Below are positions 1 to 9,353 of a DNA stretch of 34,647 bases, piece by piece. Below the pieces are notes generated by a model that was not told where the DNA came from, ran no database searches, and worked only from the letters and a program-made list of their open reading frames with translations. The position numbers and the translations under genes were made by a program. The DNA comes from Desulfovirgula thermocuniculi DSM 16036. GTDB taxonomy: Bacteria; Bacillota; Desulfotomaculia; Desulfotomaculales; Desulfovirgulaceae. Numbering within the stretch: the stretch's first letter is position 1; the number at the start of each line of letters is the position of its first letter. The stretch is from NCBI RefSeq assembly GCF_000429345.1, contig NZ_AUBR01000037.1:1-34647 (forward strand), given 5' to 3'.

Positions 1-232
1 GGGTGCTCCCATCCCATTCCACCGAGGCCCCAAGTGCCTCAAAAATGGCCCGCAACGGCACCAGCACGCGGCCCTGTTCCACCACCGGCGGCGTATCGCA
101 GACCAGCTCCTTCCCGTCTACCTGCACACTAACCCCCGCCGGTTGCGCTGCAATAGGCACACCGCCAAACAGAAAACAGGCTAAAAGAAACACCAGGAAA
201 AACTTCCACAGAAATGCCATTTTCCTGCTCAT
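1..232 (-). CDS. Secreted protein with copper amine oxidase N-terminal-like domain (partial, 5' part only)
   Basis: This gene runs off the left edge; only the first 77 residues are visible. The start chosen is the ATG at 232, with GGGAG a few bases upstream; an ATG at 220 is an alternative. Residues 1-30 form a signal peptide (basic start, then a hydrophobic run rich in Phe and Leu, ending around AAQPA). The mature part, with VSVQVDGKELVCDTPPVV followed by GRVLVPLRAIFEALGASVEW, is the characteristic repeat of the copper amine oxidase N-terminal domain (PF07833), which in Firmicutes is common in exported cell-wall proteins and is not itself an oxidase. It lies 154 bases downstream of the CobN-like gene with no clear terminator between, so read-through is possible. 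The function cannot be read from this fragment. Confidence 0.75.
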   Translation of the reverse strand, partial: MSRKMAFLWKFFLVFLLACFLFGGVPIAAQPAGVSVQVDGKELVCDTPPVVEQGRVLVPLRAIFEALGASVEWDGST

Positions 233-386
233 GAACTCCCACCCCGCAAAAGATTTCTACCACCATCAGGCATTAACTCCAACCAGTACCAACATTCACC
301 GCACACCCCGTACCTTTCCCGCTTACCCCCACCACTGCCGCTTTTTCCTGATTAACAGGCAGTTGACGCCGGGCGGCACCGCCACC

Positions 387-3300
387 TTACCCTTCCAGCT
401 TAGCCTTTATCTCCCGCATCTTGGCCCCCCAATCGGCCACTTCCTCAGCGGTAAGAATGTCGATGGCACCGCCCTGGAAGTCGCCCTTCACGTCGCCCAT
501 TTTTTCCTCCAGCCAGCCTTCGATCTCGAGGTAGACCTCCTTGAGGCCCTCCAGCACCTCGGGATCGGCGTTCCACAGGCCCCGCTGGTGGGCTTCCAGG
601 AGCCTGCGAGCGATTTCCTCCAATGCCCAGGGGTTGTGCTCTTCAAAGAAGCGGCGGTTCTCCTCGTCCAGCACAAAGGTGCGGGTAATATCATCAAAGA
701 TCCAGTCGTCAACTTCTTGCGTAGTGGCCTCCCAGCCGTAAACCCGGCCGATGCGCTTGGAGATGTCGCCGGCACCCTTGTAGCCGTGCCGCTTCTGCCC
801 CTCAATCCACTTGGGGTTCAAGAGCTTGGTGCGCACCACCCGACGGATTTCGTCGGCCAGGGTACGTACTTCCACGTGCTCGGGCTCCCTGGTGTCGCCG
901 TAGTAGGTCTTCACTTCTTTGCCCGAAGCCACCCGCGCCGCAGCGGTCATCCCGCCGTGGGTGCCAAAGTAGCAGCAGCAGCCAAAGAGGTCGTATTCGT
1001 CGGTAACCACCTTGTTGTAGGTAATATCCACCGTCTTCAGGCTGGCTTGCAGCTGCCTGAAAGCCTCCTTACCAAAGATACCCTTCCCGTAAGCGTAGCC
1101 GTTCCAGTAGATGAAAATGTCTGCCAGGTCCTTTTCTTCCTTCCAGGCCGAGGCGTAAACGGCTAGGTTTACCCCTGCCTGGTAGGTGCCGGGCTTGGAG
1201 GCAAAAATGCGCAAAGTCGCATCCCGCCAGGCCTGCGGGTTGTTTTGCCCGTTAAGCCGCTCTAAGGTGTGCTTGCGCACGTAGTTTTGTTCCGGCGGCT
1301 CGTCCAGGGCAGCCACGGTCTGAATGGCCTCGTCCAGAAGCTCCATGCAGGAATGGAAGTTGTCCCGGGTGATACCGGAAACCCGCACGGTCAGGTCAAT
1401 GCGGGGCCGCCCCAGCTCTTGTAAGGGAATTACCTCAATGCCCGCTACCCGTCCGTTGGGCAGCCACTTGGGACGCACGCCCAAAAGATAAAGCATTTGC
1501 CCCAATCCCTCGCCGTCGGCCCACATGATGTCGTTGCACATCCAGTAAAGGGCAATTGATTCCGGGTAGCGGCCTTCCTCTGCCAGGTACTTCTCCAGGA
1601 CTTTTTCCGCCAGGCGTTTGCCCACTTCCCAAGCCGCCTTGGTGGGCACCCGGTAGGGGTCCAGGGAATAAAAGTTTCTGCCAGTTGGTAACACGTCGTC
1701 CCGGCCGCGGGTAATTAGCCCGGAGGGCCCGGCAGGGATGTACTTGCCATCAAAGCCGGCTAAAAGCGCCTCTATTTCTTGCGAGGCTTCAATGCGCGCG
1801 TTTAAATCCAGTACCCGCGGCAAAAGGGCATTTACTTCTGTCAAGGCCTCGGGGCGCAAGAATTTATCTCCCAGGACCTCCTGGGCAAAGCCCGCGTCCA
1901 CTTCCAAGCCCTTTAAGAAGCGGCTGATGAAGGCCTTGGCGGCGGCATCAATTTCTTCCAAAAGGGCACCGTATGACCTGCCAAAGCGCAGCGAAAACCT
2001 TCCCTGGTCGGCCAGGAGTTCGGCCAGCTCCAGATCCATGAGCCTGGCCACGGCCCGGCGCAAAGAAACCTTCTCCCCAGCGTCAAAGCGCAAGATGGAG
2101 TTTATGAACTCTATGCGCCGCTCGCCTTGGGGTAATTCGCCAAAAATGTGCTGGCCGTCCTGAATTTGCGTGTTGCGGATGACGGAAAGTACGGTATGGG
2201 CCTTTTCGGCTATGGCGGCAAAATTATCATGGCCGCCTTCCACGGGGATTTGTTTATCCAGGCTGGTCTTTTTGATTTCCTCGATAATCAAATGCTCTAA
2301 AGTATGAGCGCGGGCCGGATCAGCTACTTTAGCCCTTTCGTACTCCTCCAGGTAGCGCTCCAGCTCGGCCAGCTCGTCGTAAAGTCCGCCCCCGGTCATC
2401 ACCGTCTGCATGTGGTCCACCAGGGTGGCGTAGCTTCTCCTCTTGGCAATGGTTCCCTCCGGCGGGTTATCCGCGTTGTAAATGTAAAGGTGGGGAAGGG
2501 TTCCGAGGGCCAGGTCCGGATAACACTCGCCGGAGAGACCCACGCCTTTGCCGGGCAAAAATTCCAGGTTGCCGTGGGTGCCCACGTGCACAATTACATC
2601 CGCGCCAAACTCTCGCTCCAGGTAGCGGTAGGTGGCCAGGTACTGGTGGGGCGGCGGGATGTCCGGGTCGTGTAAAATCTTACAAACCTGCCCGTCGCAG
2701 CGCGCCCCGGCGCAACCACGCTTGGGCTGCACGCACACCACGGCATTTCCGTACCGCACGCCGGTAATGACAATTTTCCCTTCGTGGACCATAGCCGCCG
2801 GCACGCCGTTTCTGGCTTCTCCCGGCGGGGCGCCCCAGGCCCCGGTAAGCCGCTCCTTTACCCGCTGGGGCAGGGTGTCAAACCACTGCCGGTACTCTTC
2901 CACCGGCATGAGCTTTAGAGCCCCACCTTTGCTGATGATTTCATCGGTGGTGGTCCAGCGGAATTCGGAAATGGCTTTACGGTTCATGATGGTATCAACT
3001 AGCTCTTTACCGCTCCCTGGTACCTCGACGCTGTAGCCCGCCTCCCGCATGCGGCGCAAGATCCTGGCCACGCTTTCCAGCGTATCCAGGTTGGCCCCGC
3101 CGCCCACGGTGGCCTCCACAGAAGCGCAAGGGTTGTTGTGCAGGATAAAGGCTACTTTGCGCTCGTGGACGGGCTTGCGGGAAAGCGCAATCCACTTGGC
3201 CACCCTCTCTACCAGGTGGCGGCAGCGCTCTTCCACCGGTACGCGGATCTCTAGCTCCCCTTCTCTTCTAGCGCCAGCAATGAAGATGGGCTCGATGACC

Positions 3301-4277
3301 CCTTCAAACTCGGGCAAAGCTACGCACCAGGCAATGTCCCGGTTTAACCCCTGGGGATCCTCGGCCCATTCCTCCACCGTGCGGTAAAAGGAGGTCACCG
3401 GCTGGAAGACAGGCACGCCCAGTTGCTTTAAAAGGGCTACGCCCGCGGAAGCTACGTCTTCGCGCAGGAAATCATCCGTTCTGATGCGGGCTTCCAAAAA
3501 GAAGGAGATTAACTTGATCAGGGCGTTGATCCGGGGCCGCCCCTCGGCACCAAAGAAATACTCCCTGACCACCTCGCCGGAACCCCTGGTACCCAATTCG
3601 GCATCCTTTAAGGAGTAGCAGAAGACAGGGATAACCTTTAAACCTTTTTCCTCCAAGAGGTGAATCAAGAGGTTTTCCACCGCCAGGTTGCCGTTCACCC
3701 AGTTATTGCGGGCAAAGAGGAGGCCCACCGTAGGAGCGCCGCTAACTTCAAAATGCCCCGCGCGCCCCCCCAAATACAGCTCGTACCAGGAGAGGTATTC
3801 TTCTACCGAGGCAAAATAGCCCGGTGCAGCCGGGTGGTAAATGCCCTCCCAAGGAAAGACCAGCGGCTCTTCGTACGCCAGCGGTTCACCCAGAACTTCA
3901 GCCGCCAGGTAGCGGAGCATGCGGGCAAAGTTTTCCTTGCCGCCCTGTACTATGTAGGTGTAGCACTTAGCCACCGCATCCGGCCTTACTGTGGAAAGTG
4001 TCCAGAGGGCAGGATCGTGAGCCACGCAGACTACGGGTTTGTCTAGTGTTTTTACCGCCTTTTCCAGCTCACCCCAGATGCTTTCTGCCGTGGACCGGTA
4101 AAAGAACACCAGGTCGGCCCCGGCCATATCCCCCAGAGCCTTGGCCAAGTCCTCCTTGCCTTCGTCTAAAAAGCGGGCCGAATAAACTTTTACCTCTATC
4201 TCGTTTCTCACCAGTTCCGCGGCCTGCCGCATGGTGGTGGCGTGGCTGTGCCACATGACGGCGGTAATTTTTTTCAC
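387..4277 (-). CDS. cobN: CobN/BchH-like class I chelatase large subunit, copy 1 (Cys-rich variant)
   Basis: A 1296-residue homologue of the porphyrin/corrin-binding large subunit of ATP-dependent class I chelatases (CobN of cobaltochelatase, BchH/ChlH of Mg chelatase). It would hold the tetrapyrrole while the BchI/BchD motor drives metal insertion. Family motifs include HVGTHGNLEFLPGKGVGLS and LNPKWIEGQKRHGYKGAGD. The GTG at 4277 is chosen because GGGGGGAG sits four bases before it. Unlike copy 2, it carries a C-x4-C-x4-C cluster (C522, C527, C532) and three consecutive cysteines (C1100-C1102) where copy 2 reads DDFYSYHGG. The gene closes a minus-strand block of bchD-bchI-ABC exporter, separated from the exporter by a 240-base leader full of repeats. 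Anaerobes usually insert cobalt early with CbiK/CbiX, so the substrate is open: Co, Mg, another metal, or metal removal. Confidence 0.88.
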   Translation of the reverse strand: MKKITAVMWHSHATTMRQAAELVRNEIEVKVYSARFLDEGKEDLAKALGDMAGADLVFFYRSTAESIWGELEKAVKTLDKPVVCVAHDPALWTLSTVRPDAVAKCYTYIVQGGKENFARMLRYLAAEVLGEPLAYEEPLVFPWEGIYHPAAPGYFASVEEYLSWYELYLGGRAGHFEVSGAPTVGLLFARNNWVNGNLAVENLLIHLLEEKGLKVIPVFCYSLKDAELGTRGSGEVVREYFFGAEGRPRINALIKLISFFLEARIRTDDFLREDVASAGVALLKQLGVPVFQPVTSFYRTVEEWAEDPQGLNRDIAWCVALPEFEGVIEPIFIAGARREGELEIRVPVEERCRHLVERVAKWIALSRKPVHERKVAFILHNNPCASVEATVGGGANLDTLESVARILRRMREAGYSVEVPGSGKELVDTIMNRKAISEFRWTTTDEIISKGGALKLMPVEEYRQWFDTLPQRVKERLTGAWGAPPGEARNGVPAAMVHEGKIVITGVRYGNAVVCVQPKRGCAGARCDGQVCKILHDPDIPPPHQYLATYRYLEREFGADVIVHVGTHGNLEFLPGKGVGLSGECYPDLALGTLPHLYIYNADNPPEGTIAKRRSYATLVDHMQTVMTGGGLYDELAELERYLEEYERAKVADPARAHTLEHLIIEEIKKTSLDKQIPVEGGHDNFAAIAEKAHTVLSVIRNTQIQDGQHIFGELPQGERRIEFINSILRFDAGEKVSLRRAVARLMDLELAELLADQGRFSLRFGRSYGALLEEIDAAAKAFISRFLKGLEVDAGFAQEVLGDKFLRPEALTEVNALLPRVLDLNARIEASQEIEALLAGFDGKYIPAGPSGLITRGRDDVLPTGRNFYSLDPYRVPTKAAWEVGKRLAEKVLEKYLAEEGRYPESIALYWMCNDIMWADGEGLGQMLYLLGVRPKWLPNGRVAGIEVIPLQELGRPRIDLTVRVSGITRDNFHSCMELLDEAIQTVAALDEPPEQNYVRKHTLERLNGQNNPQAWRDATLRIFASKPGTYQAGVNLAVYASAWKEEKDLADIFIYWNGYAYGKGIFGKEAFRQLQASLKTVDITYNKVVTDEYDLFGCCCYFGTHGGMTAAARVASGKEVKTYYGDTREPEHVEVRTLADEIRRVVRTKLLNPKWIEGQKRHGYKGAGDISKRIGRVYGWEATTQEVDDWIFDDITRTFVLDEENRRFFEEHNPWALEEIARRLLEAHQRGLWNADPEVLEGLKEVYLEIEGWLEEKMGDVKGDFQGGAIDILTAEEVADWGAKMREIKAKLEG

Positions 4278-4301
4278 GGCACTCCCCCCTGCCAAAATGA
4301 A

Positions 4302-4351
4302 AAGCCACGAAGGCCCCTTTCTCCTTGCTTTAGGAAAAGCCTTCGTGGCTT
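4302..4351 (-). promoter_or_regulatory. Leader hairpin, family copy a (before cobN copy 1)
   Basis: A perfect 13-bp stem (4302-4314 with 4339-4351; core CCACGAAGG / CCTTCGTGG) closes a smaller inner helix. On the transcribed minus strand it is followed by a T-rich stretch and, 24 bases on, the cobN start. It is one of seven similar elements in this window. It could be an attenuator, a terminator of the exporter operon or a structured leader RNA. Confidence 0.7.
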
Positions 4352-4358
4352 GAAAATT

Positions 4359-4406
4359 CGATATCAGGACGATATCAGGATCCTACGCCTGGCGATTTCG
4401 ATCGCC
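4359..4406 (-). repeat. Tandem 11-mer and CGAA-loop hairpin in the cobN leader
   Basis: CGATATCAGGA occurs twice back to back (4359-4369 and 4370-4380). Next to it is a perfect small hairpin, GGCGAT with ATCGCC (4391-4406), which on the minus strand has a CGAA loop. The role is unknown; the position just upstream of the leader hairpin suggests a regulatory function. Confidence 0.55.
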
Positions 4407-4439
4407 GGGTCTATGTTAGTCGTTTGTGTTATTAACCTT

Positions 4440-4466
4440 GTAATACATTACTAAGTAATACATTAC
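4440..4466. promoter_or_regulatory. Two tandem palindromic operator-like sites upstream of cobN copy 1
   Basis: The inverted repeat GTAAT-N2-ATTAC occurs at 4440-4451 and again, identically, at 4455-4466, so the centres are 15 bp apart. Two identical palindromes upstream of a gene are the usual look of a dimeric repressor operator. No regulator is encoded nearby and I do not recognise the motif as a named family's site. Confidence 0.5.
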
Positions 4467-4488
4467 TACAGAGGCGGACAAATTCCTT

Positions 4489-4508
4489 CTATAACAACCT
4501 ATAACAAC
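4489..4508. repeat. Tandem 10-mer repeat CTATAACAAC
   Basis: CTATAACAAC is present twice with no gap, just downstream of the ABC permease stop codon. It is the third distinct short tandem duplication in this one intergenic region. Confidence 0.5.
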
Positions 4509-4518
4509 CCAAAACTTT

Positions 4519-5259
4519 TTATCTAACTTTTTTTACCACCCAAACTCCGGCCAGAAACAGGGCTATGGCGTACCCTAGCAACACCGCCAAAGAAATGGGT
4601 AAAACCTCCCCTCCCCGGGCCAGGGCCCGCAGAGCGTAGCTGGCATGGGTCAGGGGCAGCACTTCTATAATATACGCAACGGCCTTAGGCAAGCGATCGG
4701 GCGAAAAGAAGGTGCCGCAGAGGAAGGACATGGGCAAAATCACAAAGGTGGAAAAGTTGGCCATATCCTCGTGGGAGTTAATGGTCATGGCGGCCACCAC
4801 CCCCAGGGCGGCAAAAAGAAAGCAGGTAAGAAAAACCACCAAAAGAAACCAGCCATTTACTACCAGGTGCGCCCCAAACAGGAAGGCAAGCCCAAGGATG
4901 ATTAGTGAGGCCACCAGTCCCCGTACTGTACCGGCCAGCACTTTGCCCAGCACAAAGGCGCTGGCGCTAATGGGGGCAATGAGGTATTCCTCCAGGGTTT
5001 TGTGGTAGAGGCGGCTCATATTCAGGGAAACGCCTACGGCGTTAAAGCTGGTGTTCATGGCGGAAAGGGCTACGATGCCGGGAACCACAAATTCCAGGTA
5101 ACTGCCCCCGTCCATACTTAACCCACGGCCCAACCCCCACCCAAAAGCCACCAGGTAAAGAAGCGGGCTGACCAGCCGGGAGGCAAAAAATTTAATGAAG
5201 GTGCGCCTGAAAACTACCATTTCCCGCCAAAATACGGTATAAAAATCCAAATTAATCAA
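4519..5259 (-). CDS. ABC-2 type exporter permease
   Basis: A 246-residue membrane protein with about six hydrophobic segments and the layout of ABC-2 (DrrB/NodJ-like) exporter permeases: a short cytoplasmic N terminus (MINLDFYTVFWREMVVFRRTF), a conserved region near FVVPGIVALSAMNTSF, and the stretch ILPMSFLCGTFFSPDRLPKA typical of the family. It starts with TTG and overlaps the end of the ATPase gene by 8 bases, so the two are translationally coupled and form one exporter. These transporters move drugs, lipids or glycans outward; the substrate is not evident. Its place between the chelatase motor genes and cobN copy 1 suggests it may export, or protect against, a tetrapyrrole product; that is inference from position alone. 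Confidence 0.85.
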   Translation of the reverse strand: MINLDFYTVFWREMVVFRRTFIKFFASRLVSPLLYLVAFGWGLGRGLSMDGGSYLEFVVPGIVALSAMNTSFNAVGVSLNMSRLYHKTLEEYLIAPISASAFVLGKVLAGTVRGLVASLIILGLAFLFGAHLVVNGWFLLVVFLTCFLFAALGVVAAMTINSHEDMANFSTFVILPMSFLCGTFFSPDRLPKAVAYIIEVLPLTHASYALRALARGGEVLPISLAVLLGYAIALFLAGVWVVKKVR

Positions 5260-6091
5260 CCACCTTGCGCCCGGTTAGCTCCACAAAAACATCTTCCAGG
5301 TTTGATTCACGGATCAATACGTCCCCATCCACTTGGCTGGCATAGGCCAGGGCTTCCTCCCGGGTGGCAAAAAATTTATACCCGGTATCTTTGCCCCCAA
5401 AAGTCTCCACCACCACTTCCCCTACTCTTTTTTTTAGCTCGCCGGGAGTGCCCAGAGCAATGAGCTTTCCTTTATCCATGATACCAACCCGATGGCAGAG
5501 AATTTCCGCTTCCTCAATGTAATGGGTGGTTAAAAGTACGGTCATGCCCTCGCTGTTCATGCGCCGGATGAGATCCCAGATTTTGCGACGTGTCTGGGGA
5601 TCCAAACCCACCGTTGGTTCGTCCAGGAAAAGAACTTTGGGCCAATGCATTAAAGCCCGGGCAATCATTAAACGTCGCTTCATGCCGCCCGAAAACCGGC
5701 TCACCAGCTCCCGGGCACGGTCCTCCAGTTCCACGTATTGGAGAAGCTCTTCGATGCGCTTGCGCCTTTCCGTCGCAGGTATCTTGTACAGCCGCCCGTG
5801 AAGCTCTAGGTTTTCCCAGGCAGTCAACTCCTGGTCCAGGTTCATGTGCTGGGGCACCACGCCAATTTCCTTTTTTACTTTATCCAGCTCCCGCGTAACG
5901 TCATAGCCGTTAATCAAAGCAGTGCCGGAAGTGGGCTTGGTGAGCATGGTGAGCATCCTTATGGTGGTGGTCTTGCCCGCACCGTTGGGCCCCAGCAGGG
6001 CAAAAATTTCTCCTTCTTTAATCTCCAGGTCCAGGTCGCTTACGGCCACAATATGCCCGTATTGCTTGGTCAGCTGTCGGATCTCAATCAA
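5252..6091 (-). CDS. ABC-2 type exporter ATP-binding protein
   Basis: A DrrA/CcmA-like ATPase of about 279 residues. Walker A is GPNGAGKTT, the Q-loop lies in VVPQHMNLDQ, the signature is FSGGMKRR (a standard exporter variant), Walker B is VLFLDEPTVGLD and the switch histidine is in LTTHYIEEAE. The C terminus has the short extra domain usual in this group (SNLEDVFVELTG). I chose the TTG at 6091, which follows GGGGGTTAACAAA; an earlier TTG at 6115 overlaps the bchI stop but has no ribosome binding site. It directly follows bchI and overlaps the permease gene, so chelatase motor and exporter probably share a transcript. Confidence 0.88.
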   Translation of the reverse strand: MIEIRQLTKQYGHIVAVSDLDLEIKEGEIFALLGPNGAGKTTTIRMLTMLTKPTSGTALINGYDVTRELDKVKKEIGVVPQHMNLDQELTAWENLELHGRLYKIPATERRKRIEELLQYVELEDRARELVSRFSGGMKRRLMIARALMHWPKVLFLDEPTVGLDPQTRRKIWDLIRRMNSEGMTVLLTTHYIEEAEILCHRVGIMDKGKLIALGTPGELKKRVGEVVVETFGGKDTGYKFFATREEALAYASQVDGDVLIRESNLEDVFVELTGRKVVD

Positions 6092-6111
6092 TTTGTTAAC
6101 CCCCAGGAACT

Positions 6112-7152
6112 TCAATTCCGGCGGTGGGCATGGGCGCCCCCCATTATTACCTGCAGCTTTTCGTGGTCCATTTCCATCTCCTGGAACGGCTTGCGGCGCA
6201 TGCGGTGCAACAGGGCCAGGTTGGCCGATTCCTTCACATCCTCTTCGGTAACCTGCGTGCGACCGGCTAGGGCAGCCATGGTCTTGGCCGCCTTCATCAT
6301 CACGAGGTCGGCCCGGTGGCCGTCCACACCCATTTCAATGGCAATTTTAGCAATAAGGTATAAAATTTCTTCCGAAATCTCTACCCGGGGCAAAAGTTCT
6401 TTAGCCGTTACAATTTGCTGGCGCAGCTTTTCTTCTTCCTTTTCCCATTTGCGGATAAATTCCTGTGGGTTTTCCTCAAAGGCTGCGCGGCGCTTGATGA
6501 TCTCCACGCGCAGTTCCGGATCCGTGACCCCCGCAATGTTTACGCAAAGCCCAAAGCGGTCTAAAAGCTGCGGCCTCAGTTCCCCTTCCTCCGGATTCAT
6601 AGTGCCCACCAGGATAAAGCTGGCAGGATGGGTAAAGGACACCCCCTCCCGCTCCACGGTGTTGACGCCCATGGCTGCCGAGTCCAGGAGCACGTCCACC
6701 ACATGGTCGTCTAAAAGATTTACCTCGTCCACATAAAGAATGCCCCGGTTGGCCTGGGCCAAAATGCCCGGCTCAAAGTGCTTTTCCCCTTTTTTAATGG
6801 CCCGCTCAATATCCAGGGTTCCCACCACCCGGTCCTCCGTGGCCGAAACGGGCAACTCCACCACCCGCATCTTGCGCCTCTGCCGGGGAAGCTCTTCCCC
6901 TGCCTCCCGGCGCTGGCGGCAACGAACGCACATGGTGGTGACATCCTCGGGATCGCAGCTAAAGGGGCAGTCAGCCACCACTTCAATTTCCGGCAGGAGG
7001 GCCGCTAACGCCCTTACGGCAGTGGACTTGGCGGTACCCTTTTCCCCCCGGATGAGAATGCCGGAAAGCCTGGGGTTGATGGCATTTAACAAAAGCCCCT
7101 TTTTCATCTCCTCCTGACCCACAATGGCCGAAAAAGGGTAAACGTATCTCAT
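6112..7152 (-). CDS. bchI: BchI/ChlI-like AAA+ subunit of class I chelatase
   Basis: A 346-residue AAA+ ATPase of the Mg-chelatase I subunit family. Walker A is GEKGTAKST, Walker B is [12 protein letters not shown], and the family stretches [20 protein letters not shown] and [14 protein letters not shown] are present. An inserted four-cysteine element (CPFSC and, about ten residues later, CVRC) follows the Walker A region and could bind zinc or an iron-sulfur cluster. With BchD it forms the ring motor that powers metal insertion by the CobN/BchH-like subunit. It starts 15 bases after bchD, preceded by AAAGGGTG. Only one motor set is present for two large subunits in this window, so it may serve both. 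Confidence 0.92.
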   Translation of the reverse strand: MRYVYPFSAIVGQEEMKKGLLLNAINPRLSGILIRGEKGTAKSTAVRALAALLPEIEVVADCPFSCDPEDVTTMCVRCRQRREAGEELPRQRRKMRVVELPVSATEDRVVGTLDIERAIKKGEKHFEPGILAQANRGILYVDEVNLLDDHVVDVLLDSAAMGVNTVEREGVSFTHPASFILVGTMNPEEGELRPQLLDRFGLCVNIAGVTDPELRVEIIKRRAAFEENPQEFIRKWEKEEEKLRQQIVTAKELLPRVEISEEILYLIAKIAIEMGVDGHRADLVMMKAAKTMAALAGRTQVTEEDVKESANLALLHRMRRKPFQEMEMDHEKLQVIMGGAHAHRRN

Positions 7153-7167
7153 TCTTTTTTCACCCTT

Positions 7168-9183
7168 TCATGGAATTATCTCCCGCACCGCTTGCACCAG
7201 TGCCTCTGCCTTTAAGTCGTCTATCTTATAGTAGTCCGCCCCCAGGGCGAAAGCCAGCCGCCGGGCCAGGCCAAAGGCAAAAAAGCCCTCTTTTTCCACG
7301 TCCACGACGATGGATTTGATCCGCTCTTCATCGCGGATGAGCTCGGCTACCCGCAAGGCTTCAGCCAAGGGCTTATCCTCCCCCATGCTCACATTAGCCC
7401 GGCCATCGGAGACGAGAATGATAAGGGGCGAGATGTGGGGGTCTTTACGCAAGTGGGTTTTGGCTACTTCGTAAGCTTTAAGAAGGCCGGCCGAGAGGGG
7501 GGTCCTTCCCCCGGTGGGCAGTTCTTTTAAAAGCCTGTGTCCCATTTCCACGCTGTTGGTGGGCGGCAGGAGGACTTCGGCGCTATGGCCCCTAAAGGCA
7601 ATCATGCCAATTTTGTCCCGTTTCTGGTAGGCATCCAGCAAGAGAGATAAAATGGCCCCCTTCGTTTCCACCATGCGCTGCTGCGCCCCCATGGAACCGC
7701 TGGCATCCACCACAAAGAGGAGAAAGTTCCCAATGCGCTTTTCCCGCACCTTTTCCCGGATATCGGAGGGCTCGATGGCCACCGCCAGGCCGTTTTTCTC
7801 CCGGTGAACCTGGTAGGGAGCTGCCGCTCGCAAAGTGGCGTCAAAGGCCAGGTCGTTATTCTGGCGGTGCATGGTGCTGCGCACGTAGCGACCGCAGCGG
7901 CTGGCCGTCTTGGTGCGGGAGCGGCGCCCGGAACCTTTACGTAAAATACGGTCCCGCCGCAAAGCAATGCGCCGCACGGCAAAAGGCCGTCCTACGGCAA
8001 AAACAGTTTCCTGGGGAGCCCCAGGGAAAGAAGACCTTTCGTTTAGCTCTTCCTTTCCGGAAGAGCCTTCCTTTCCTTCTACTTCTTGAGGCTCTTTATG
8101 TTCCGGGGGCACGTGTTGCGTTTCTTCTTCGCGTGTTTGGGCCTTCTCTTCTACTTCTTCTCCTTCCTTTGGTGGCTCTTCCTGATCCTCCTCAAGCTGT
8201 TGCGGCGGGGGAGGAGCCTGACGGGCACGGTGGATGAGAACCAGCTCCGCCGCCTCCAGTACGTCGTCGGCAGCAACCTCTCCCCTGCCAGCAAAGGCAG
8301 CTAGGGTGCGGGCAGCAGCCACCAAAACAACTTCCGCCCGGTGGCCGGCAACCAGGGCTTCCATGGCCAGGTCCACGGCTAGGCGCATAAGCCTCTCTGG
8401 GATAATCACCCGGGTCAGCAATGAACGGGCAACCGCAATTTGCCGGGCCAGCTCACTTTCTGCTTTGGCCCACCGGCTGATAAATCCCAGGGGATCAGCA
8501 TCAAAGGCCTCCCGGCGGCGCATAATTTCCACCCGCTGCCGGGGATCTTCAACGCCTTCCACCTGCACGCACAGTCCAAAACGGTCCAAGAGCTGCGGCC
8601 TCAGTTCCCCCTCCTCCGGGTTCATCGTGCCCACCAGGGAAAACTCAGCCGGGTGGGCATACGATATGCCCTCCCTTTCTACAATGTTTACGCCCGTGGC
8701 CGCCGCATCCAAAAGCACGTCCACCAGGTGGTCATCCAGTAAATTGACTTCGTCGATATACAAAATCCCCCGGTTCGCCCGGGCCAGAATTCCGGGCTCA
8801 AAACGGGGCTTTCCGTACCTCAAGGCGTACTCAAAGTCCAGGCAACCCACCACCCGGTCCTCGGTGGCCGAAACAGGAAGGTCCACTACCGGGACGCGGC
8901 GGCGGGCTCGAGGCAACTTCCCGTTCGCCGTCAGTTGCTGACGGCAGGACGGGCAAAGGCGCACCCTGTCGTCGGGGTCGCAATTAAAGGGGCAACCCGC
9001 CACCACTTCTATCTCCGGCAGAAGGGCCGCCAGAGCCCGCACGGCGGTAGATTTACAGGTCCCCTTTTCCCCCCGGATTAAAACACCTCCCAGGCGGGGA
9101 TTGATGATGTTTAAAATCAAAGCCTTCTTCATTTTTTCCTGACCGACAATGGCCGTAAAAGGATAAACCACCCGTTCTGACAC
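7168..9183 (-). CDS. bchD: BchD/ChlD-like chelatase subunit (AAA+ plus von Willebrand A domain)
   Basis: A 671-residue protein: AAA+ domain (about 1-325) very similar to BchI, an acidic and proline-rich linker (about 325-385, with runs of Glu and Gln), then a von Willebrand A domain with a complete MIDAS set (DASGSM near residue 494, [17 protein letters not shown]). Walker A (GEKGTCKST) and Walker B ([12 protein letters not shown]) look intact, whereas many D subunits have lost them, so this one may still hydrolyse ATP. It shares the four-cysteine insert with BchI (CPFNC, CPSC). The GTG at 9183 is used; its ribosome binding site is weak (GGGGG about 12 bases away). Family knowledge: D bridges the I ring and the large subunit. 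Confidence 0.92.
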   Translation of the reverse strand: MSERVVYPFTAIVGQEKMKKALILNIINPRLGGVLIRGEKGTCKSTAVRALAALLPEIEVVAGCPFNCDPDDRVRLCPSCRQQLTANGKLPRARRRVPVVDLPVSATEDRVVGCLDFEYALRYGKPRFEPGILARANRGILYIDEVNLLDDHLVDVLLDAAATGVNIVEREGISYAHPAEFSLVGTMNPEEGELRPQLLDRFGLCVQVEGVEDPRQRVEIMRRREAFDADPLGFISRWAKAESELARQIAVARSLLTRVIIPERLMRLAVDLAMEALVAGHRAEVVLVAAARTLAAFAGRGEVAADDVLEAAELVLIHRARQAPPPPQQLEEDQEEPPKEGEEVEEKAQTREEETQHVPPEHKEPQEVEGKEGSSGKEELNERSSFPGAPQETVFAVGRPFAVRRIALRRDRILRKGSGRRSRTKTASRCGRYVRSTMHRQNNDLAFDATLRAAAPYQVHREKNGLAVAIEPSDIREKVREKRIGNFLLFVVDASGSMGAQQRMVETKGAILSLLLDAYQKRDKIGMIAFRGHSAEVLLPPTNSVEMGHRLLKELPTGGRTPLSAGLLKAYEVAKTHLRKDPHISPLIILVSDGRANVSMGEDKPLAEALRVAELIRDEERIKSIVVDVEKEGFFAFGLARRLAFALGADYYKIDDLKAEALVQAVREIIP

Positions 9184-9278
9184 GTGAGTTTAGCGCCCCC
9201 TTTTTCCGCCCCTAGGCCCTAGGGATTCTCTTCCACCGCGAGCTCAACTAAGCGGGGCAGGGGTAATGAAAAACAAAA

Positions 9279-9326
9279 ACCATGAAAGCCCACCTCCTCC
9301 GTGGAGGGAAATGGTACCTTCATGGT
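9279..9326 (-). promoter_or_regulatory. Leader hairpin, family copy b (before bchD)
   Basis: The outer stem pairs 9279-9286 with 9319-9326; on the minus strand the arms are CCATGAAGG and CTTTCATGG. Inside is a CCTCC/GGAGG helix. A run TTTTTGTTTTT follows on the minus strand, as in an intrinsic terminator. The bchD start is 95 bases further on. Compared with copies a, c, d and e, one C-G pair is replaced by T-A, so pairing is kept while sequence changes. The element is almost the same as copy g. Confidence 0.7.
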
Positions 9327-9339
9327 AACCGCGCAGATG

Positions 9340-9353
9340 GTGGCTTCGGCCAC
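9340..9353 (-). promoter_or_regulatory. Small tetraloop hairpin upstream of leader hairpin b
   Basis: GTGGC and GCCAC enclose four bases (CGAA on the transcribed strand). A matching element (GTGGCTGAAGCC on the minus strand) lies upstream of copy g near 26020, and a CGAA-loop hairpin also precedes copy a. It may be the first stem of a longer conserved leader. The remainder of 9184-9478 shows no gene. Confidence 0.45.

Noticed and set aside
3-1166. Long plus-strand open frame of 387 codons
   Set aside because: It lies antisense to cobN copy 1, has low-complexity residues typical of a GC-rich shadow frame and no ribosome binding site.
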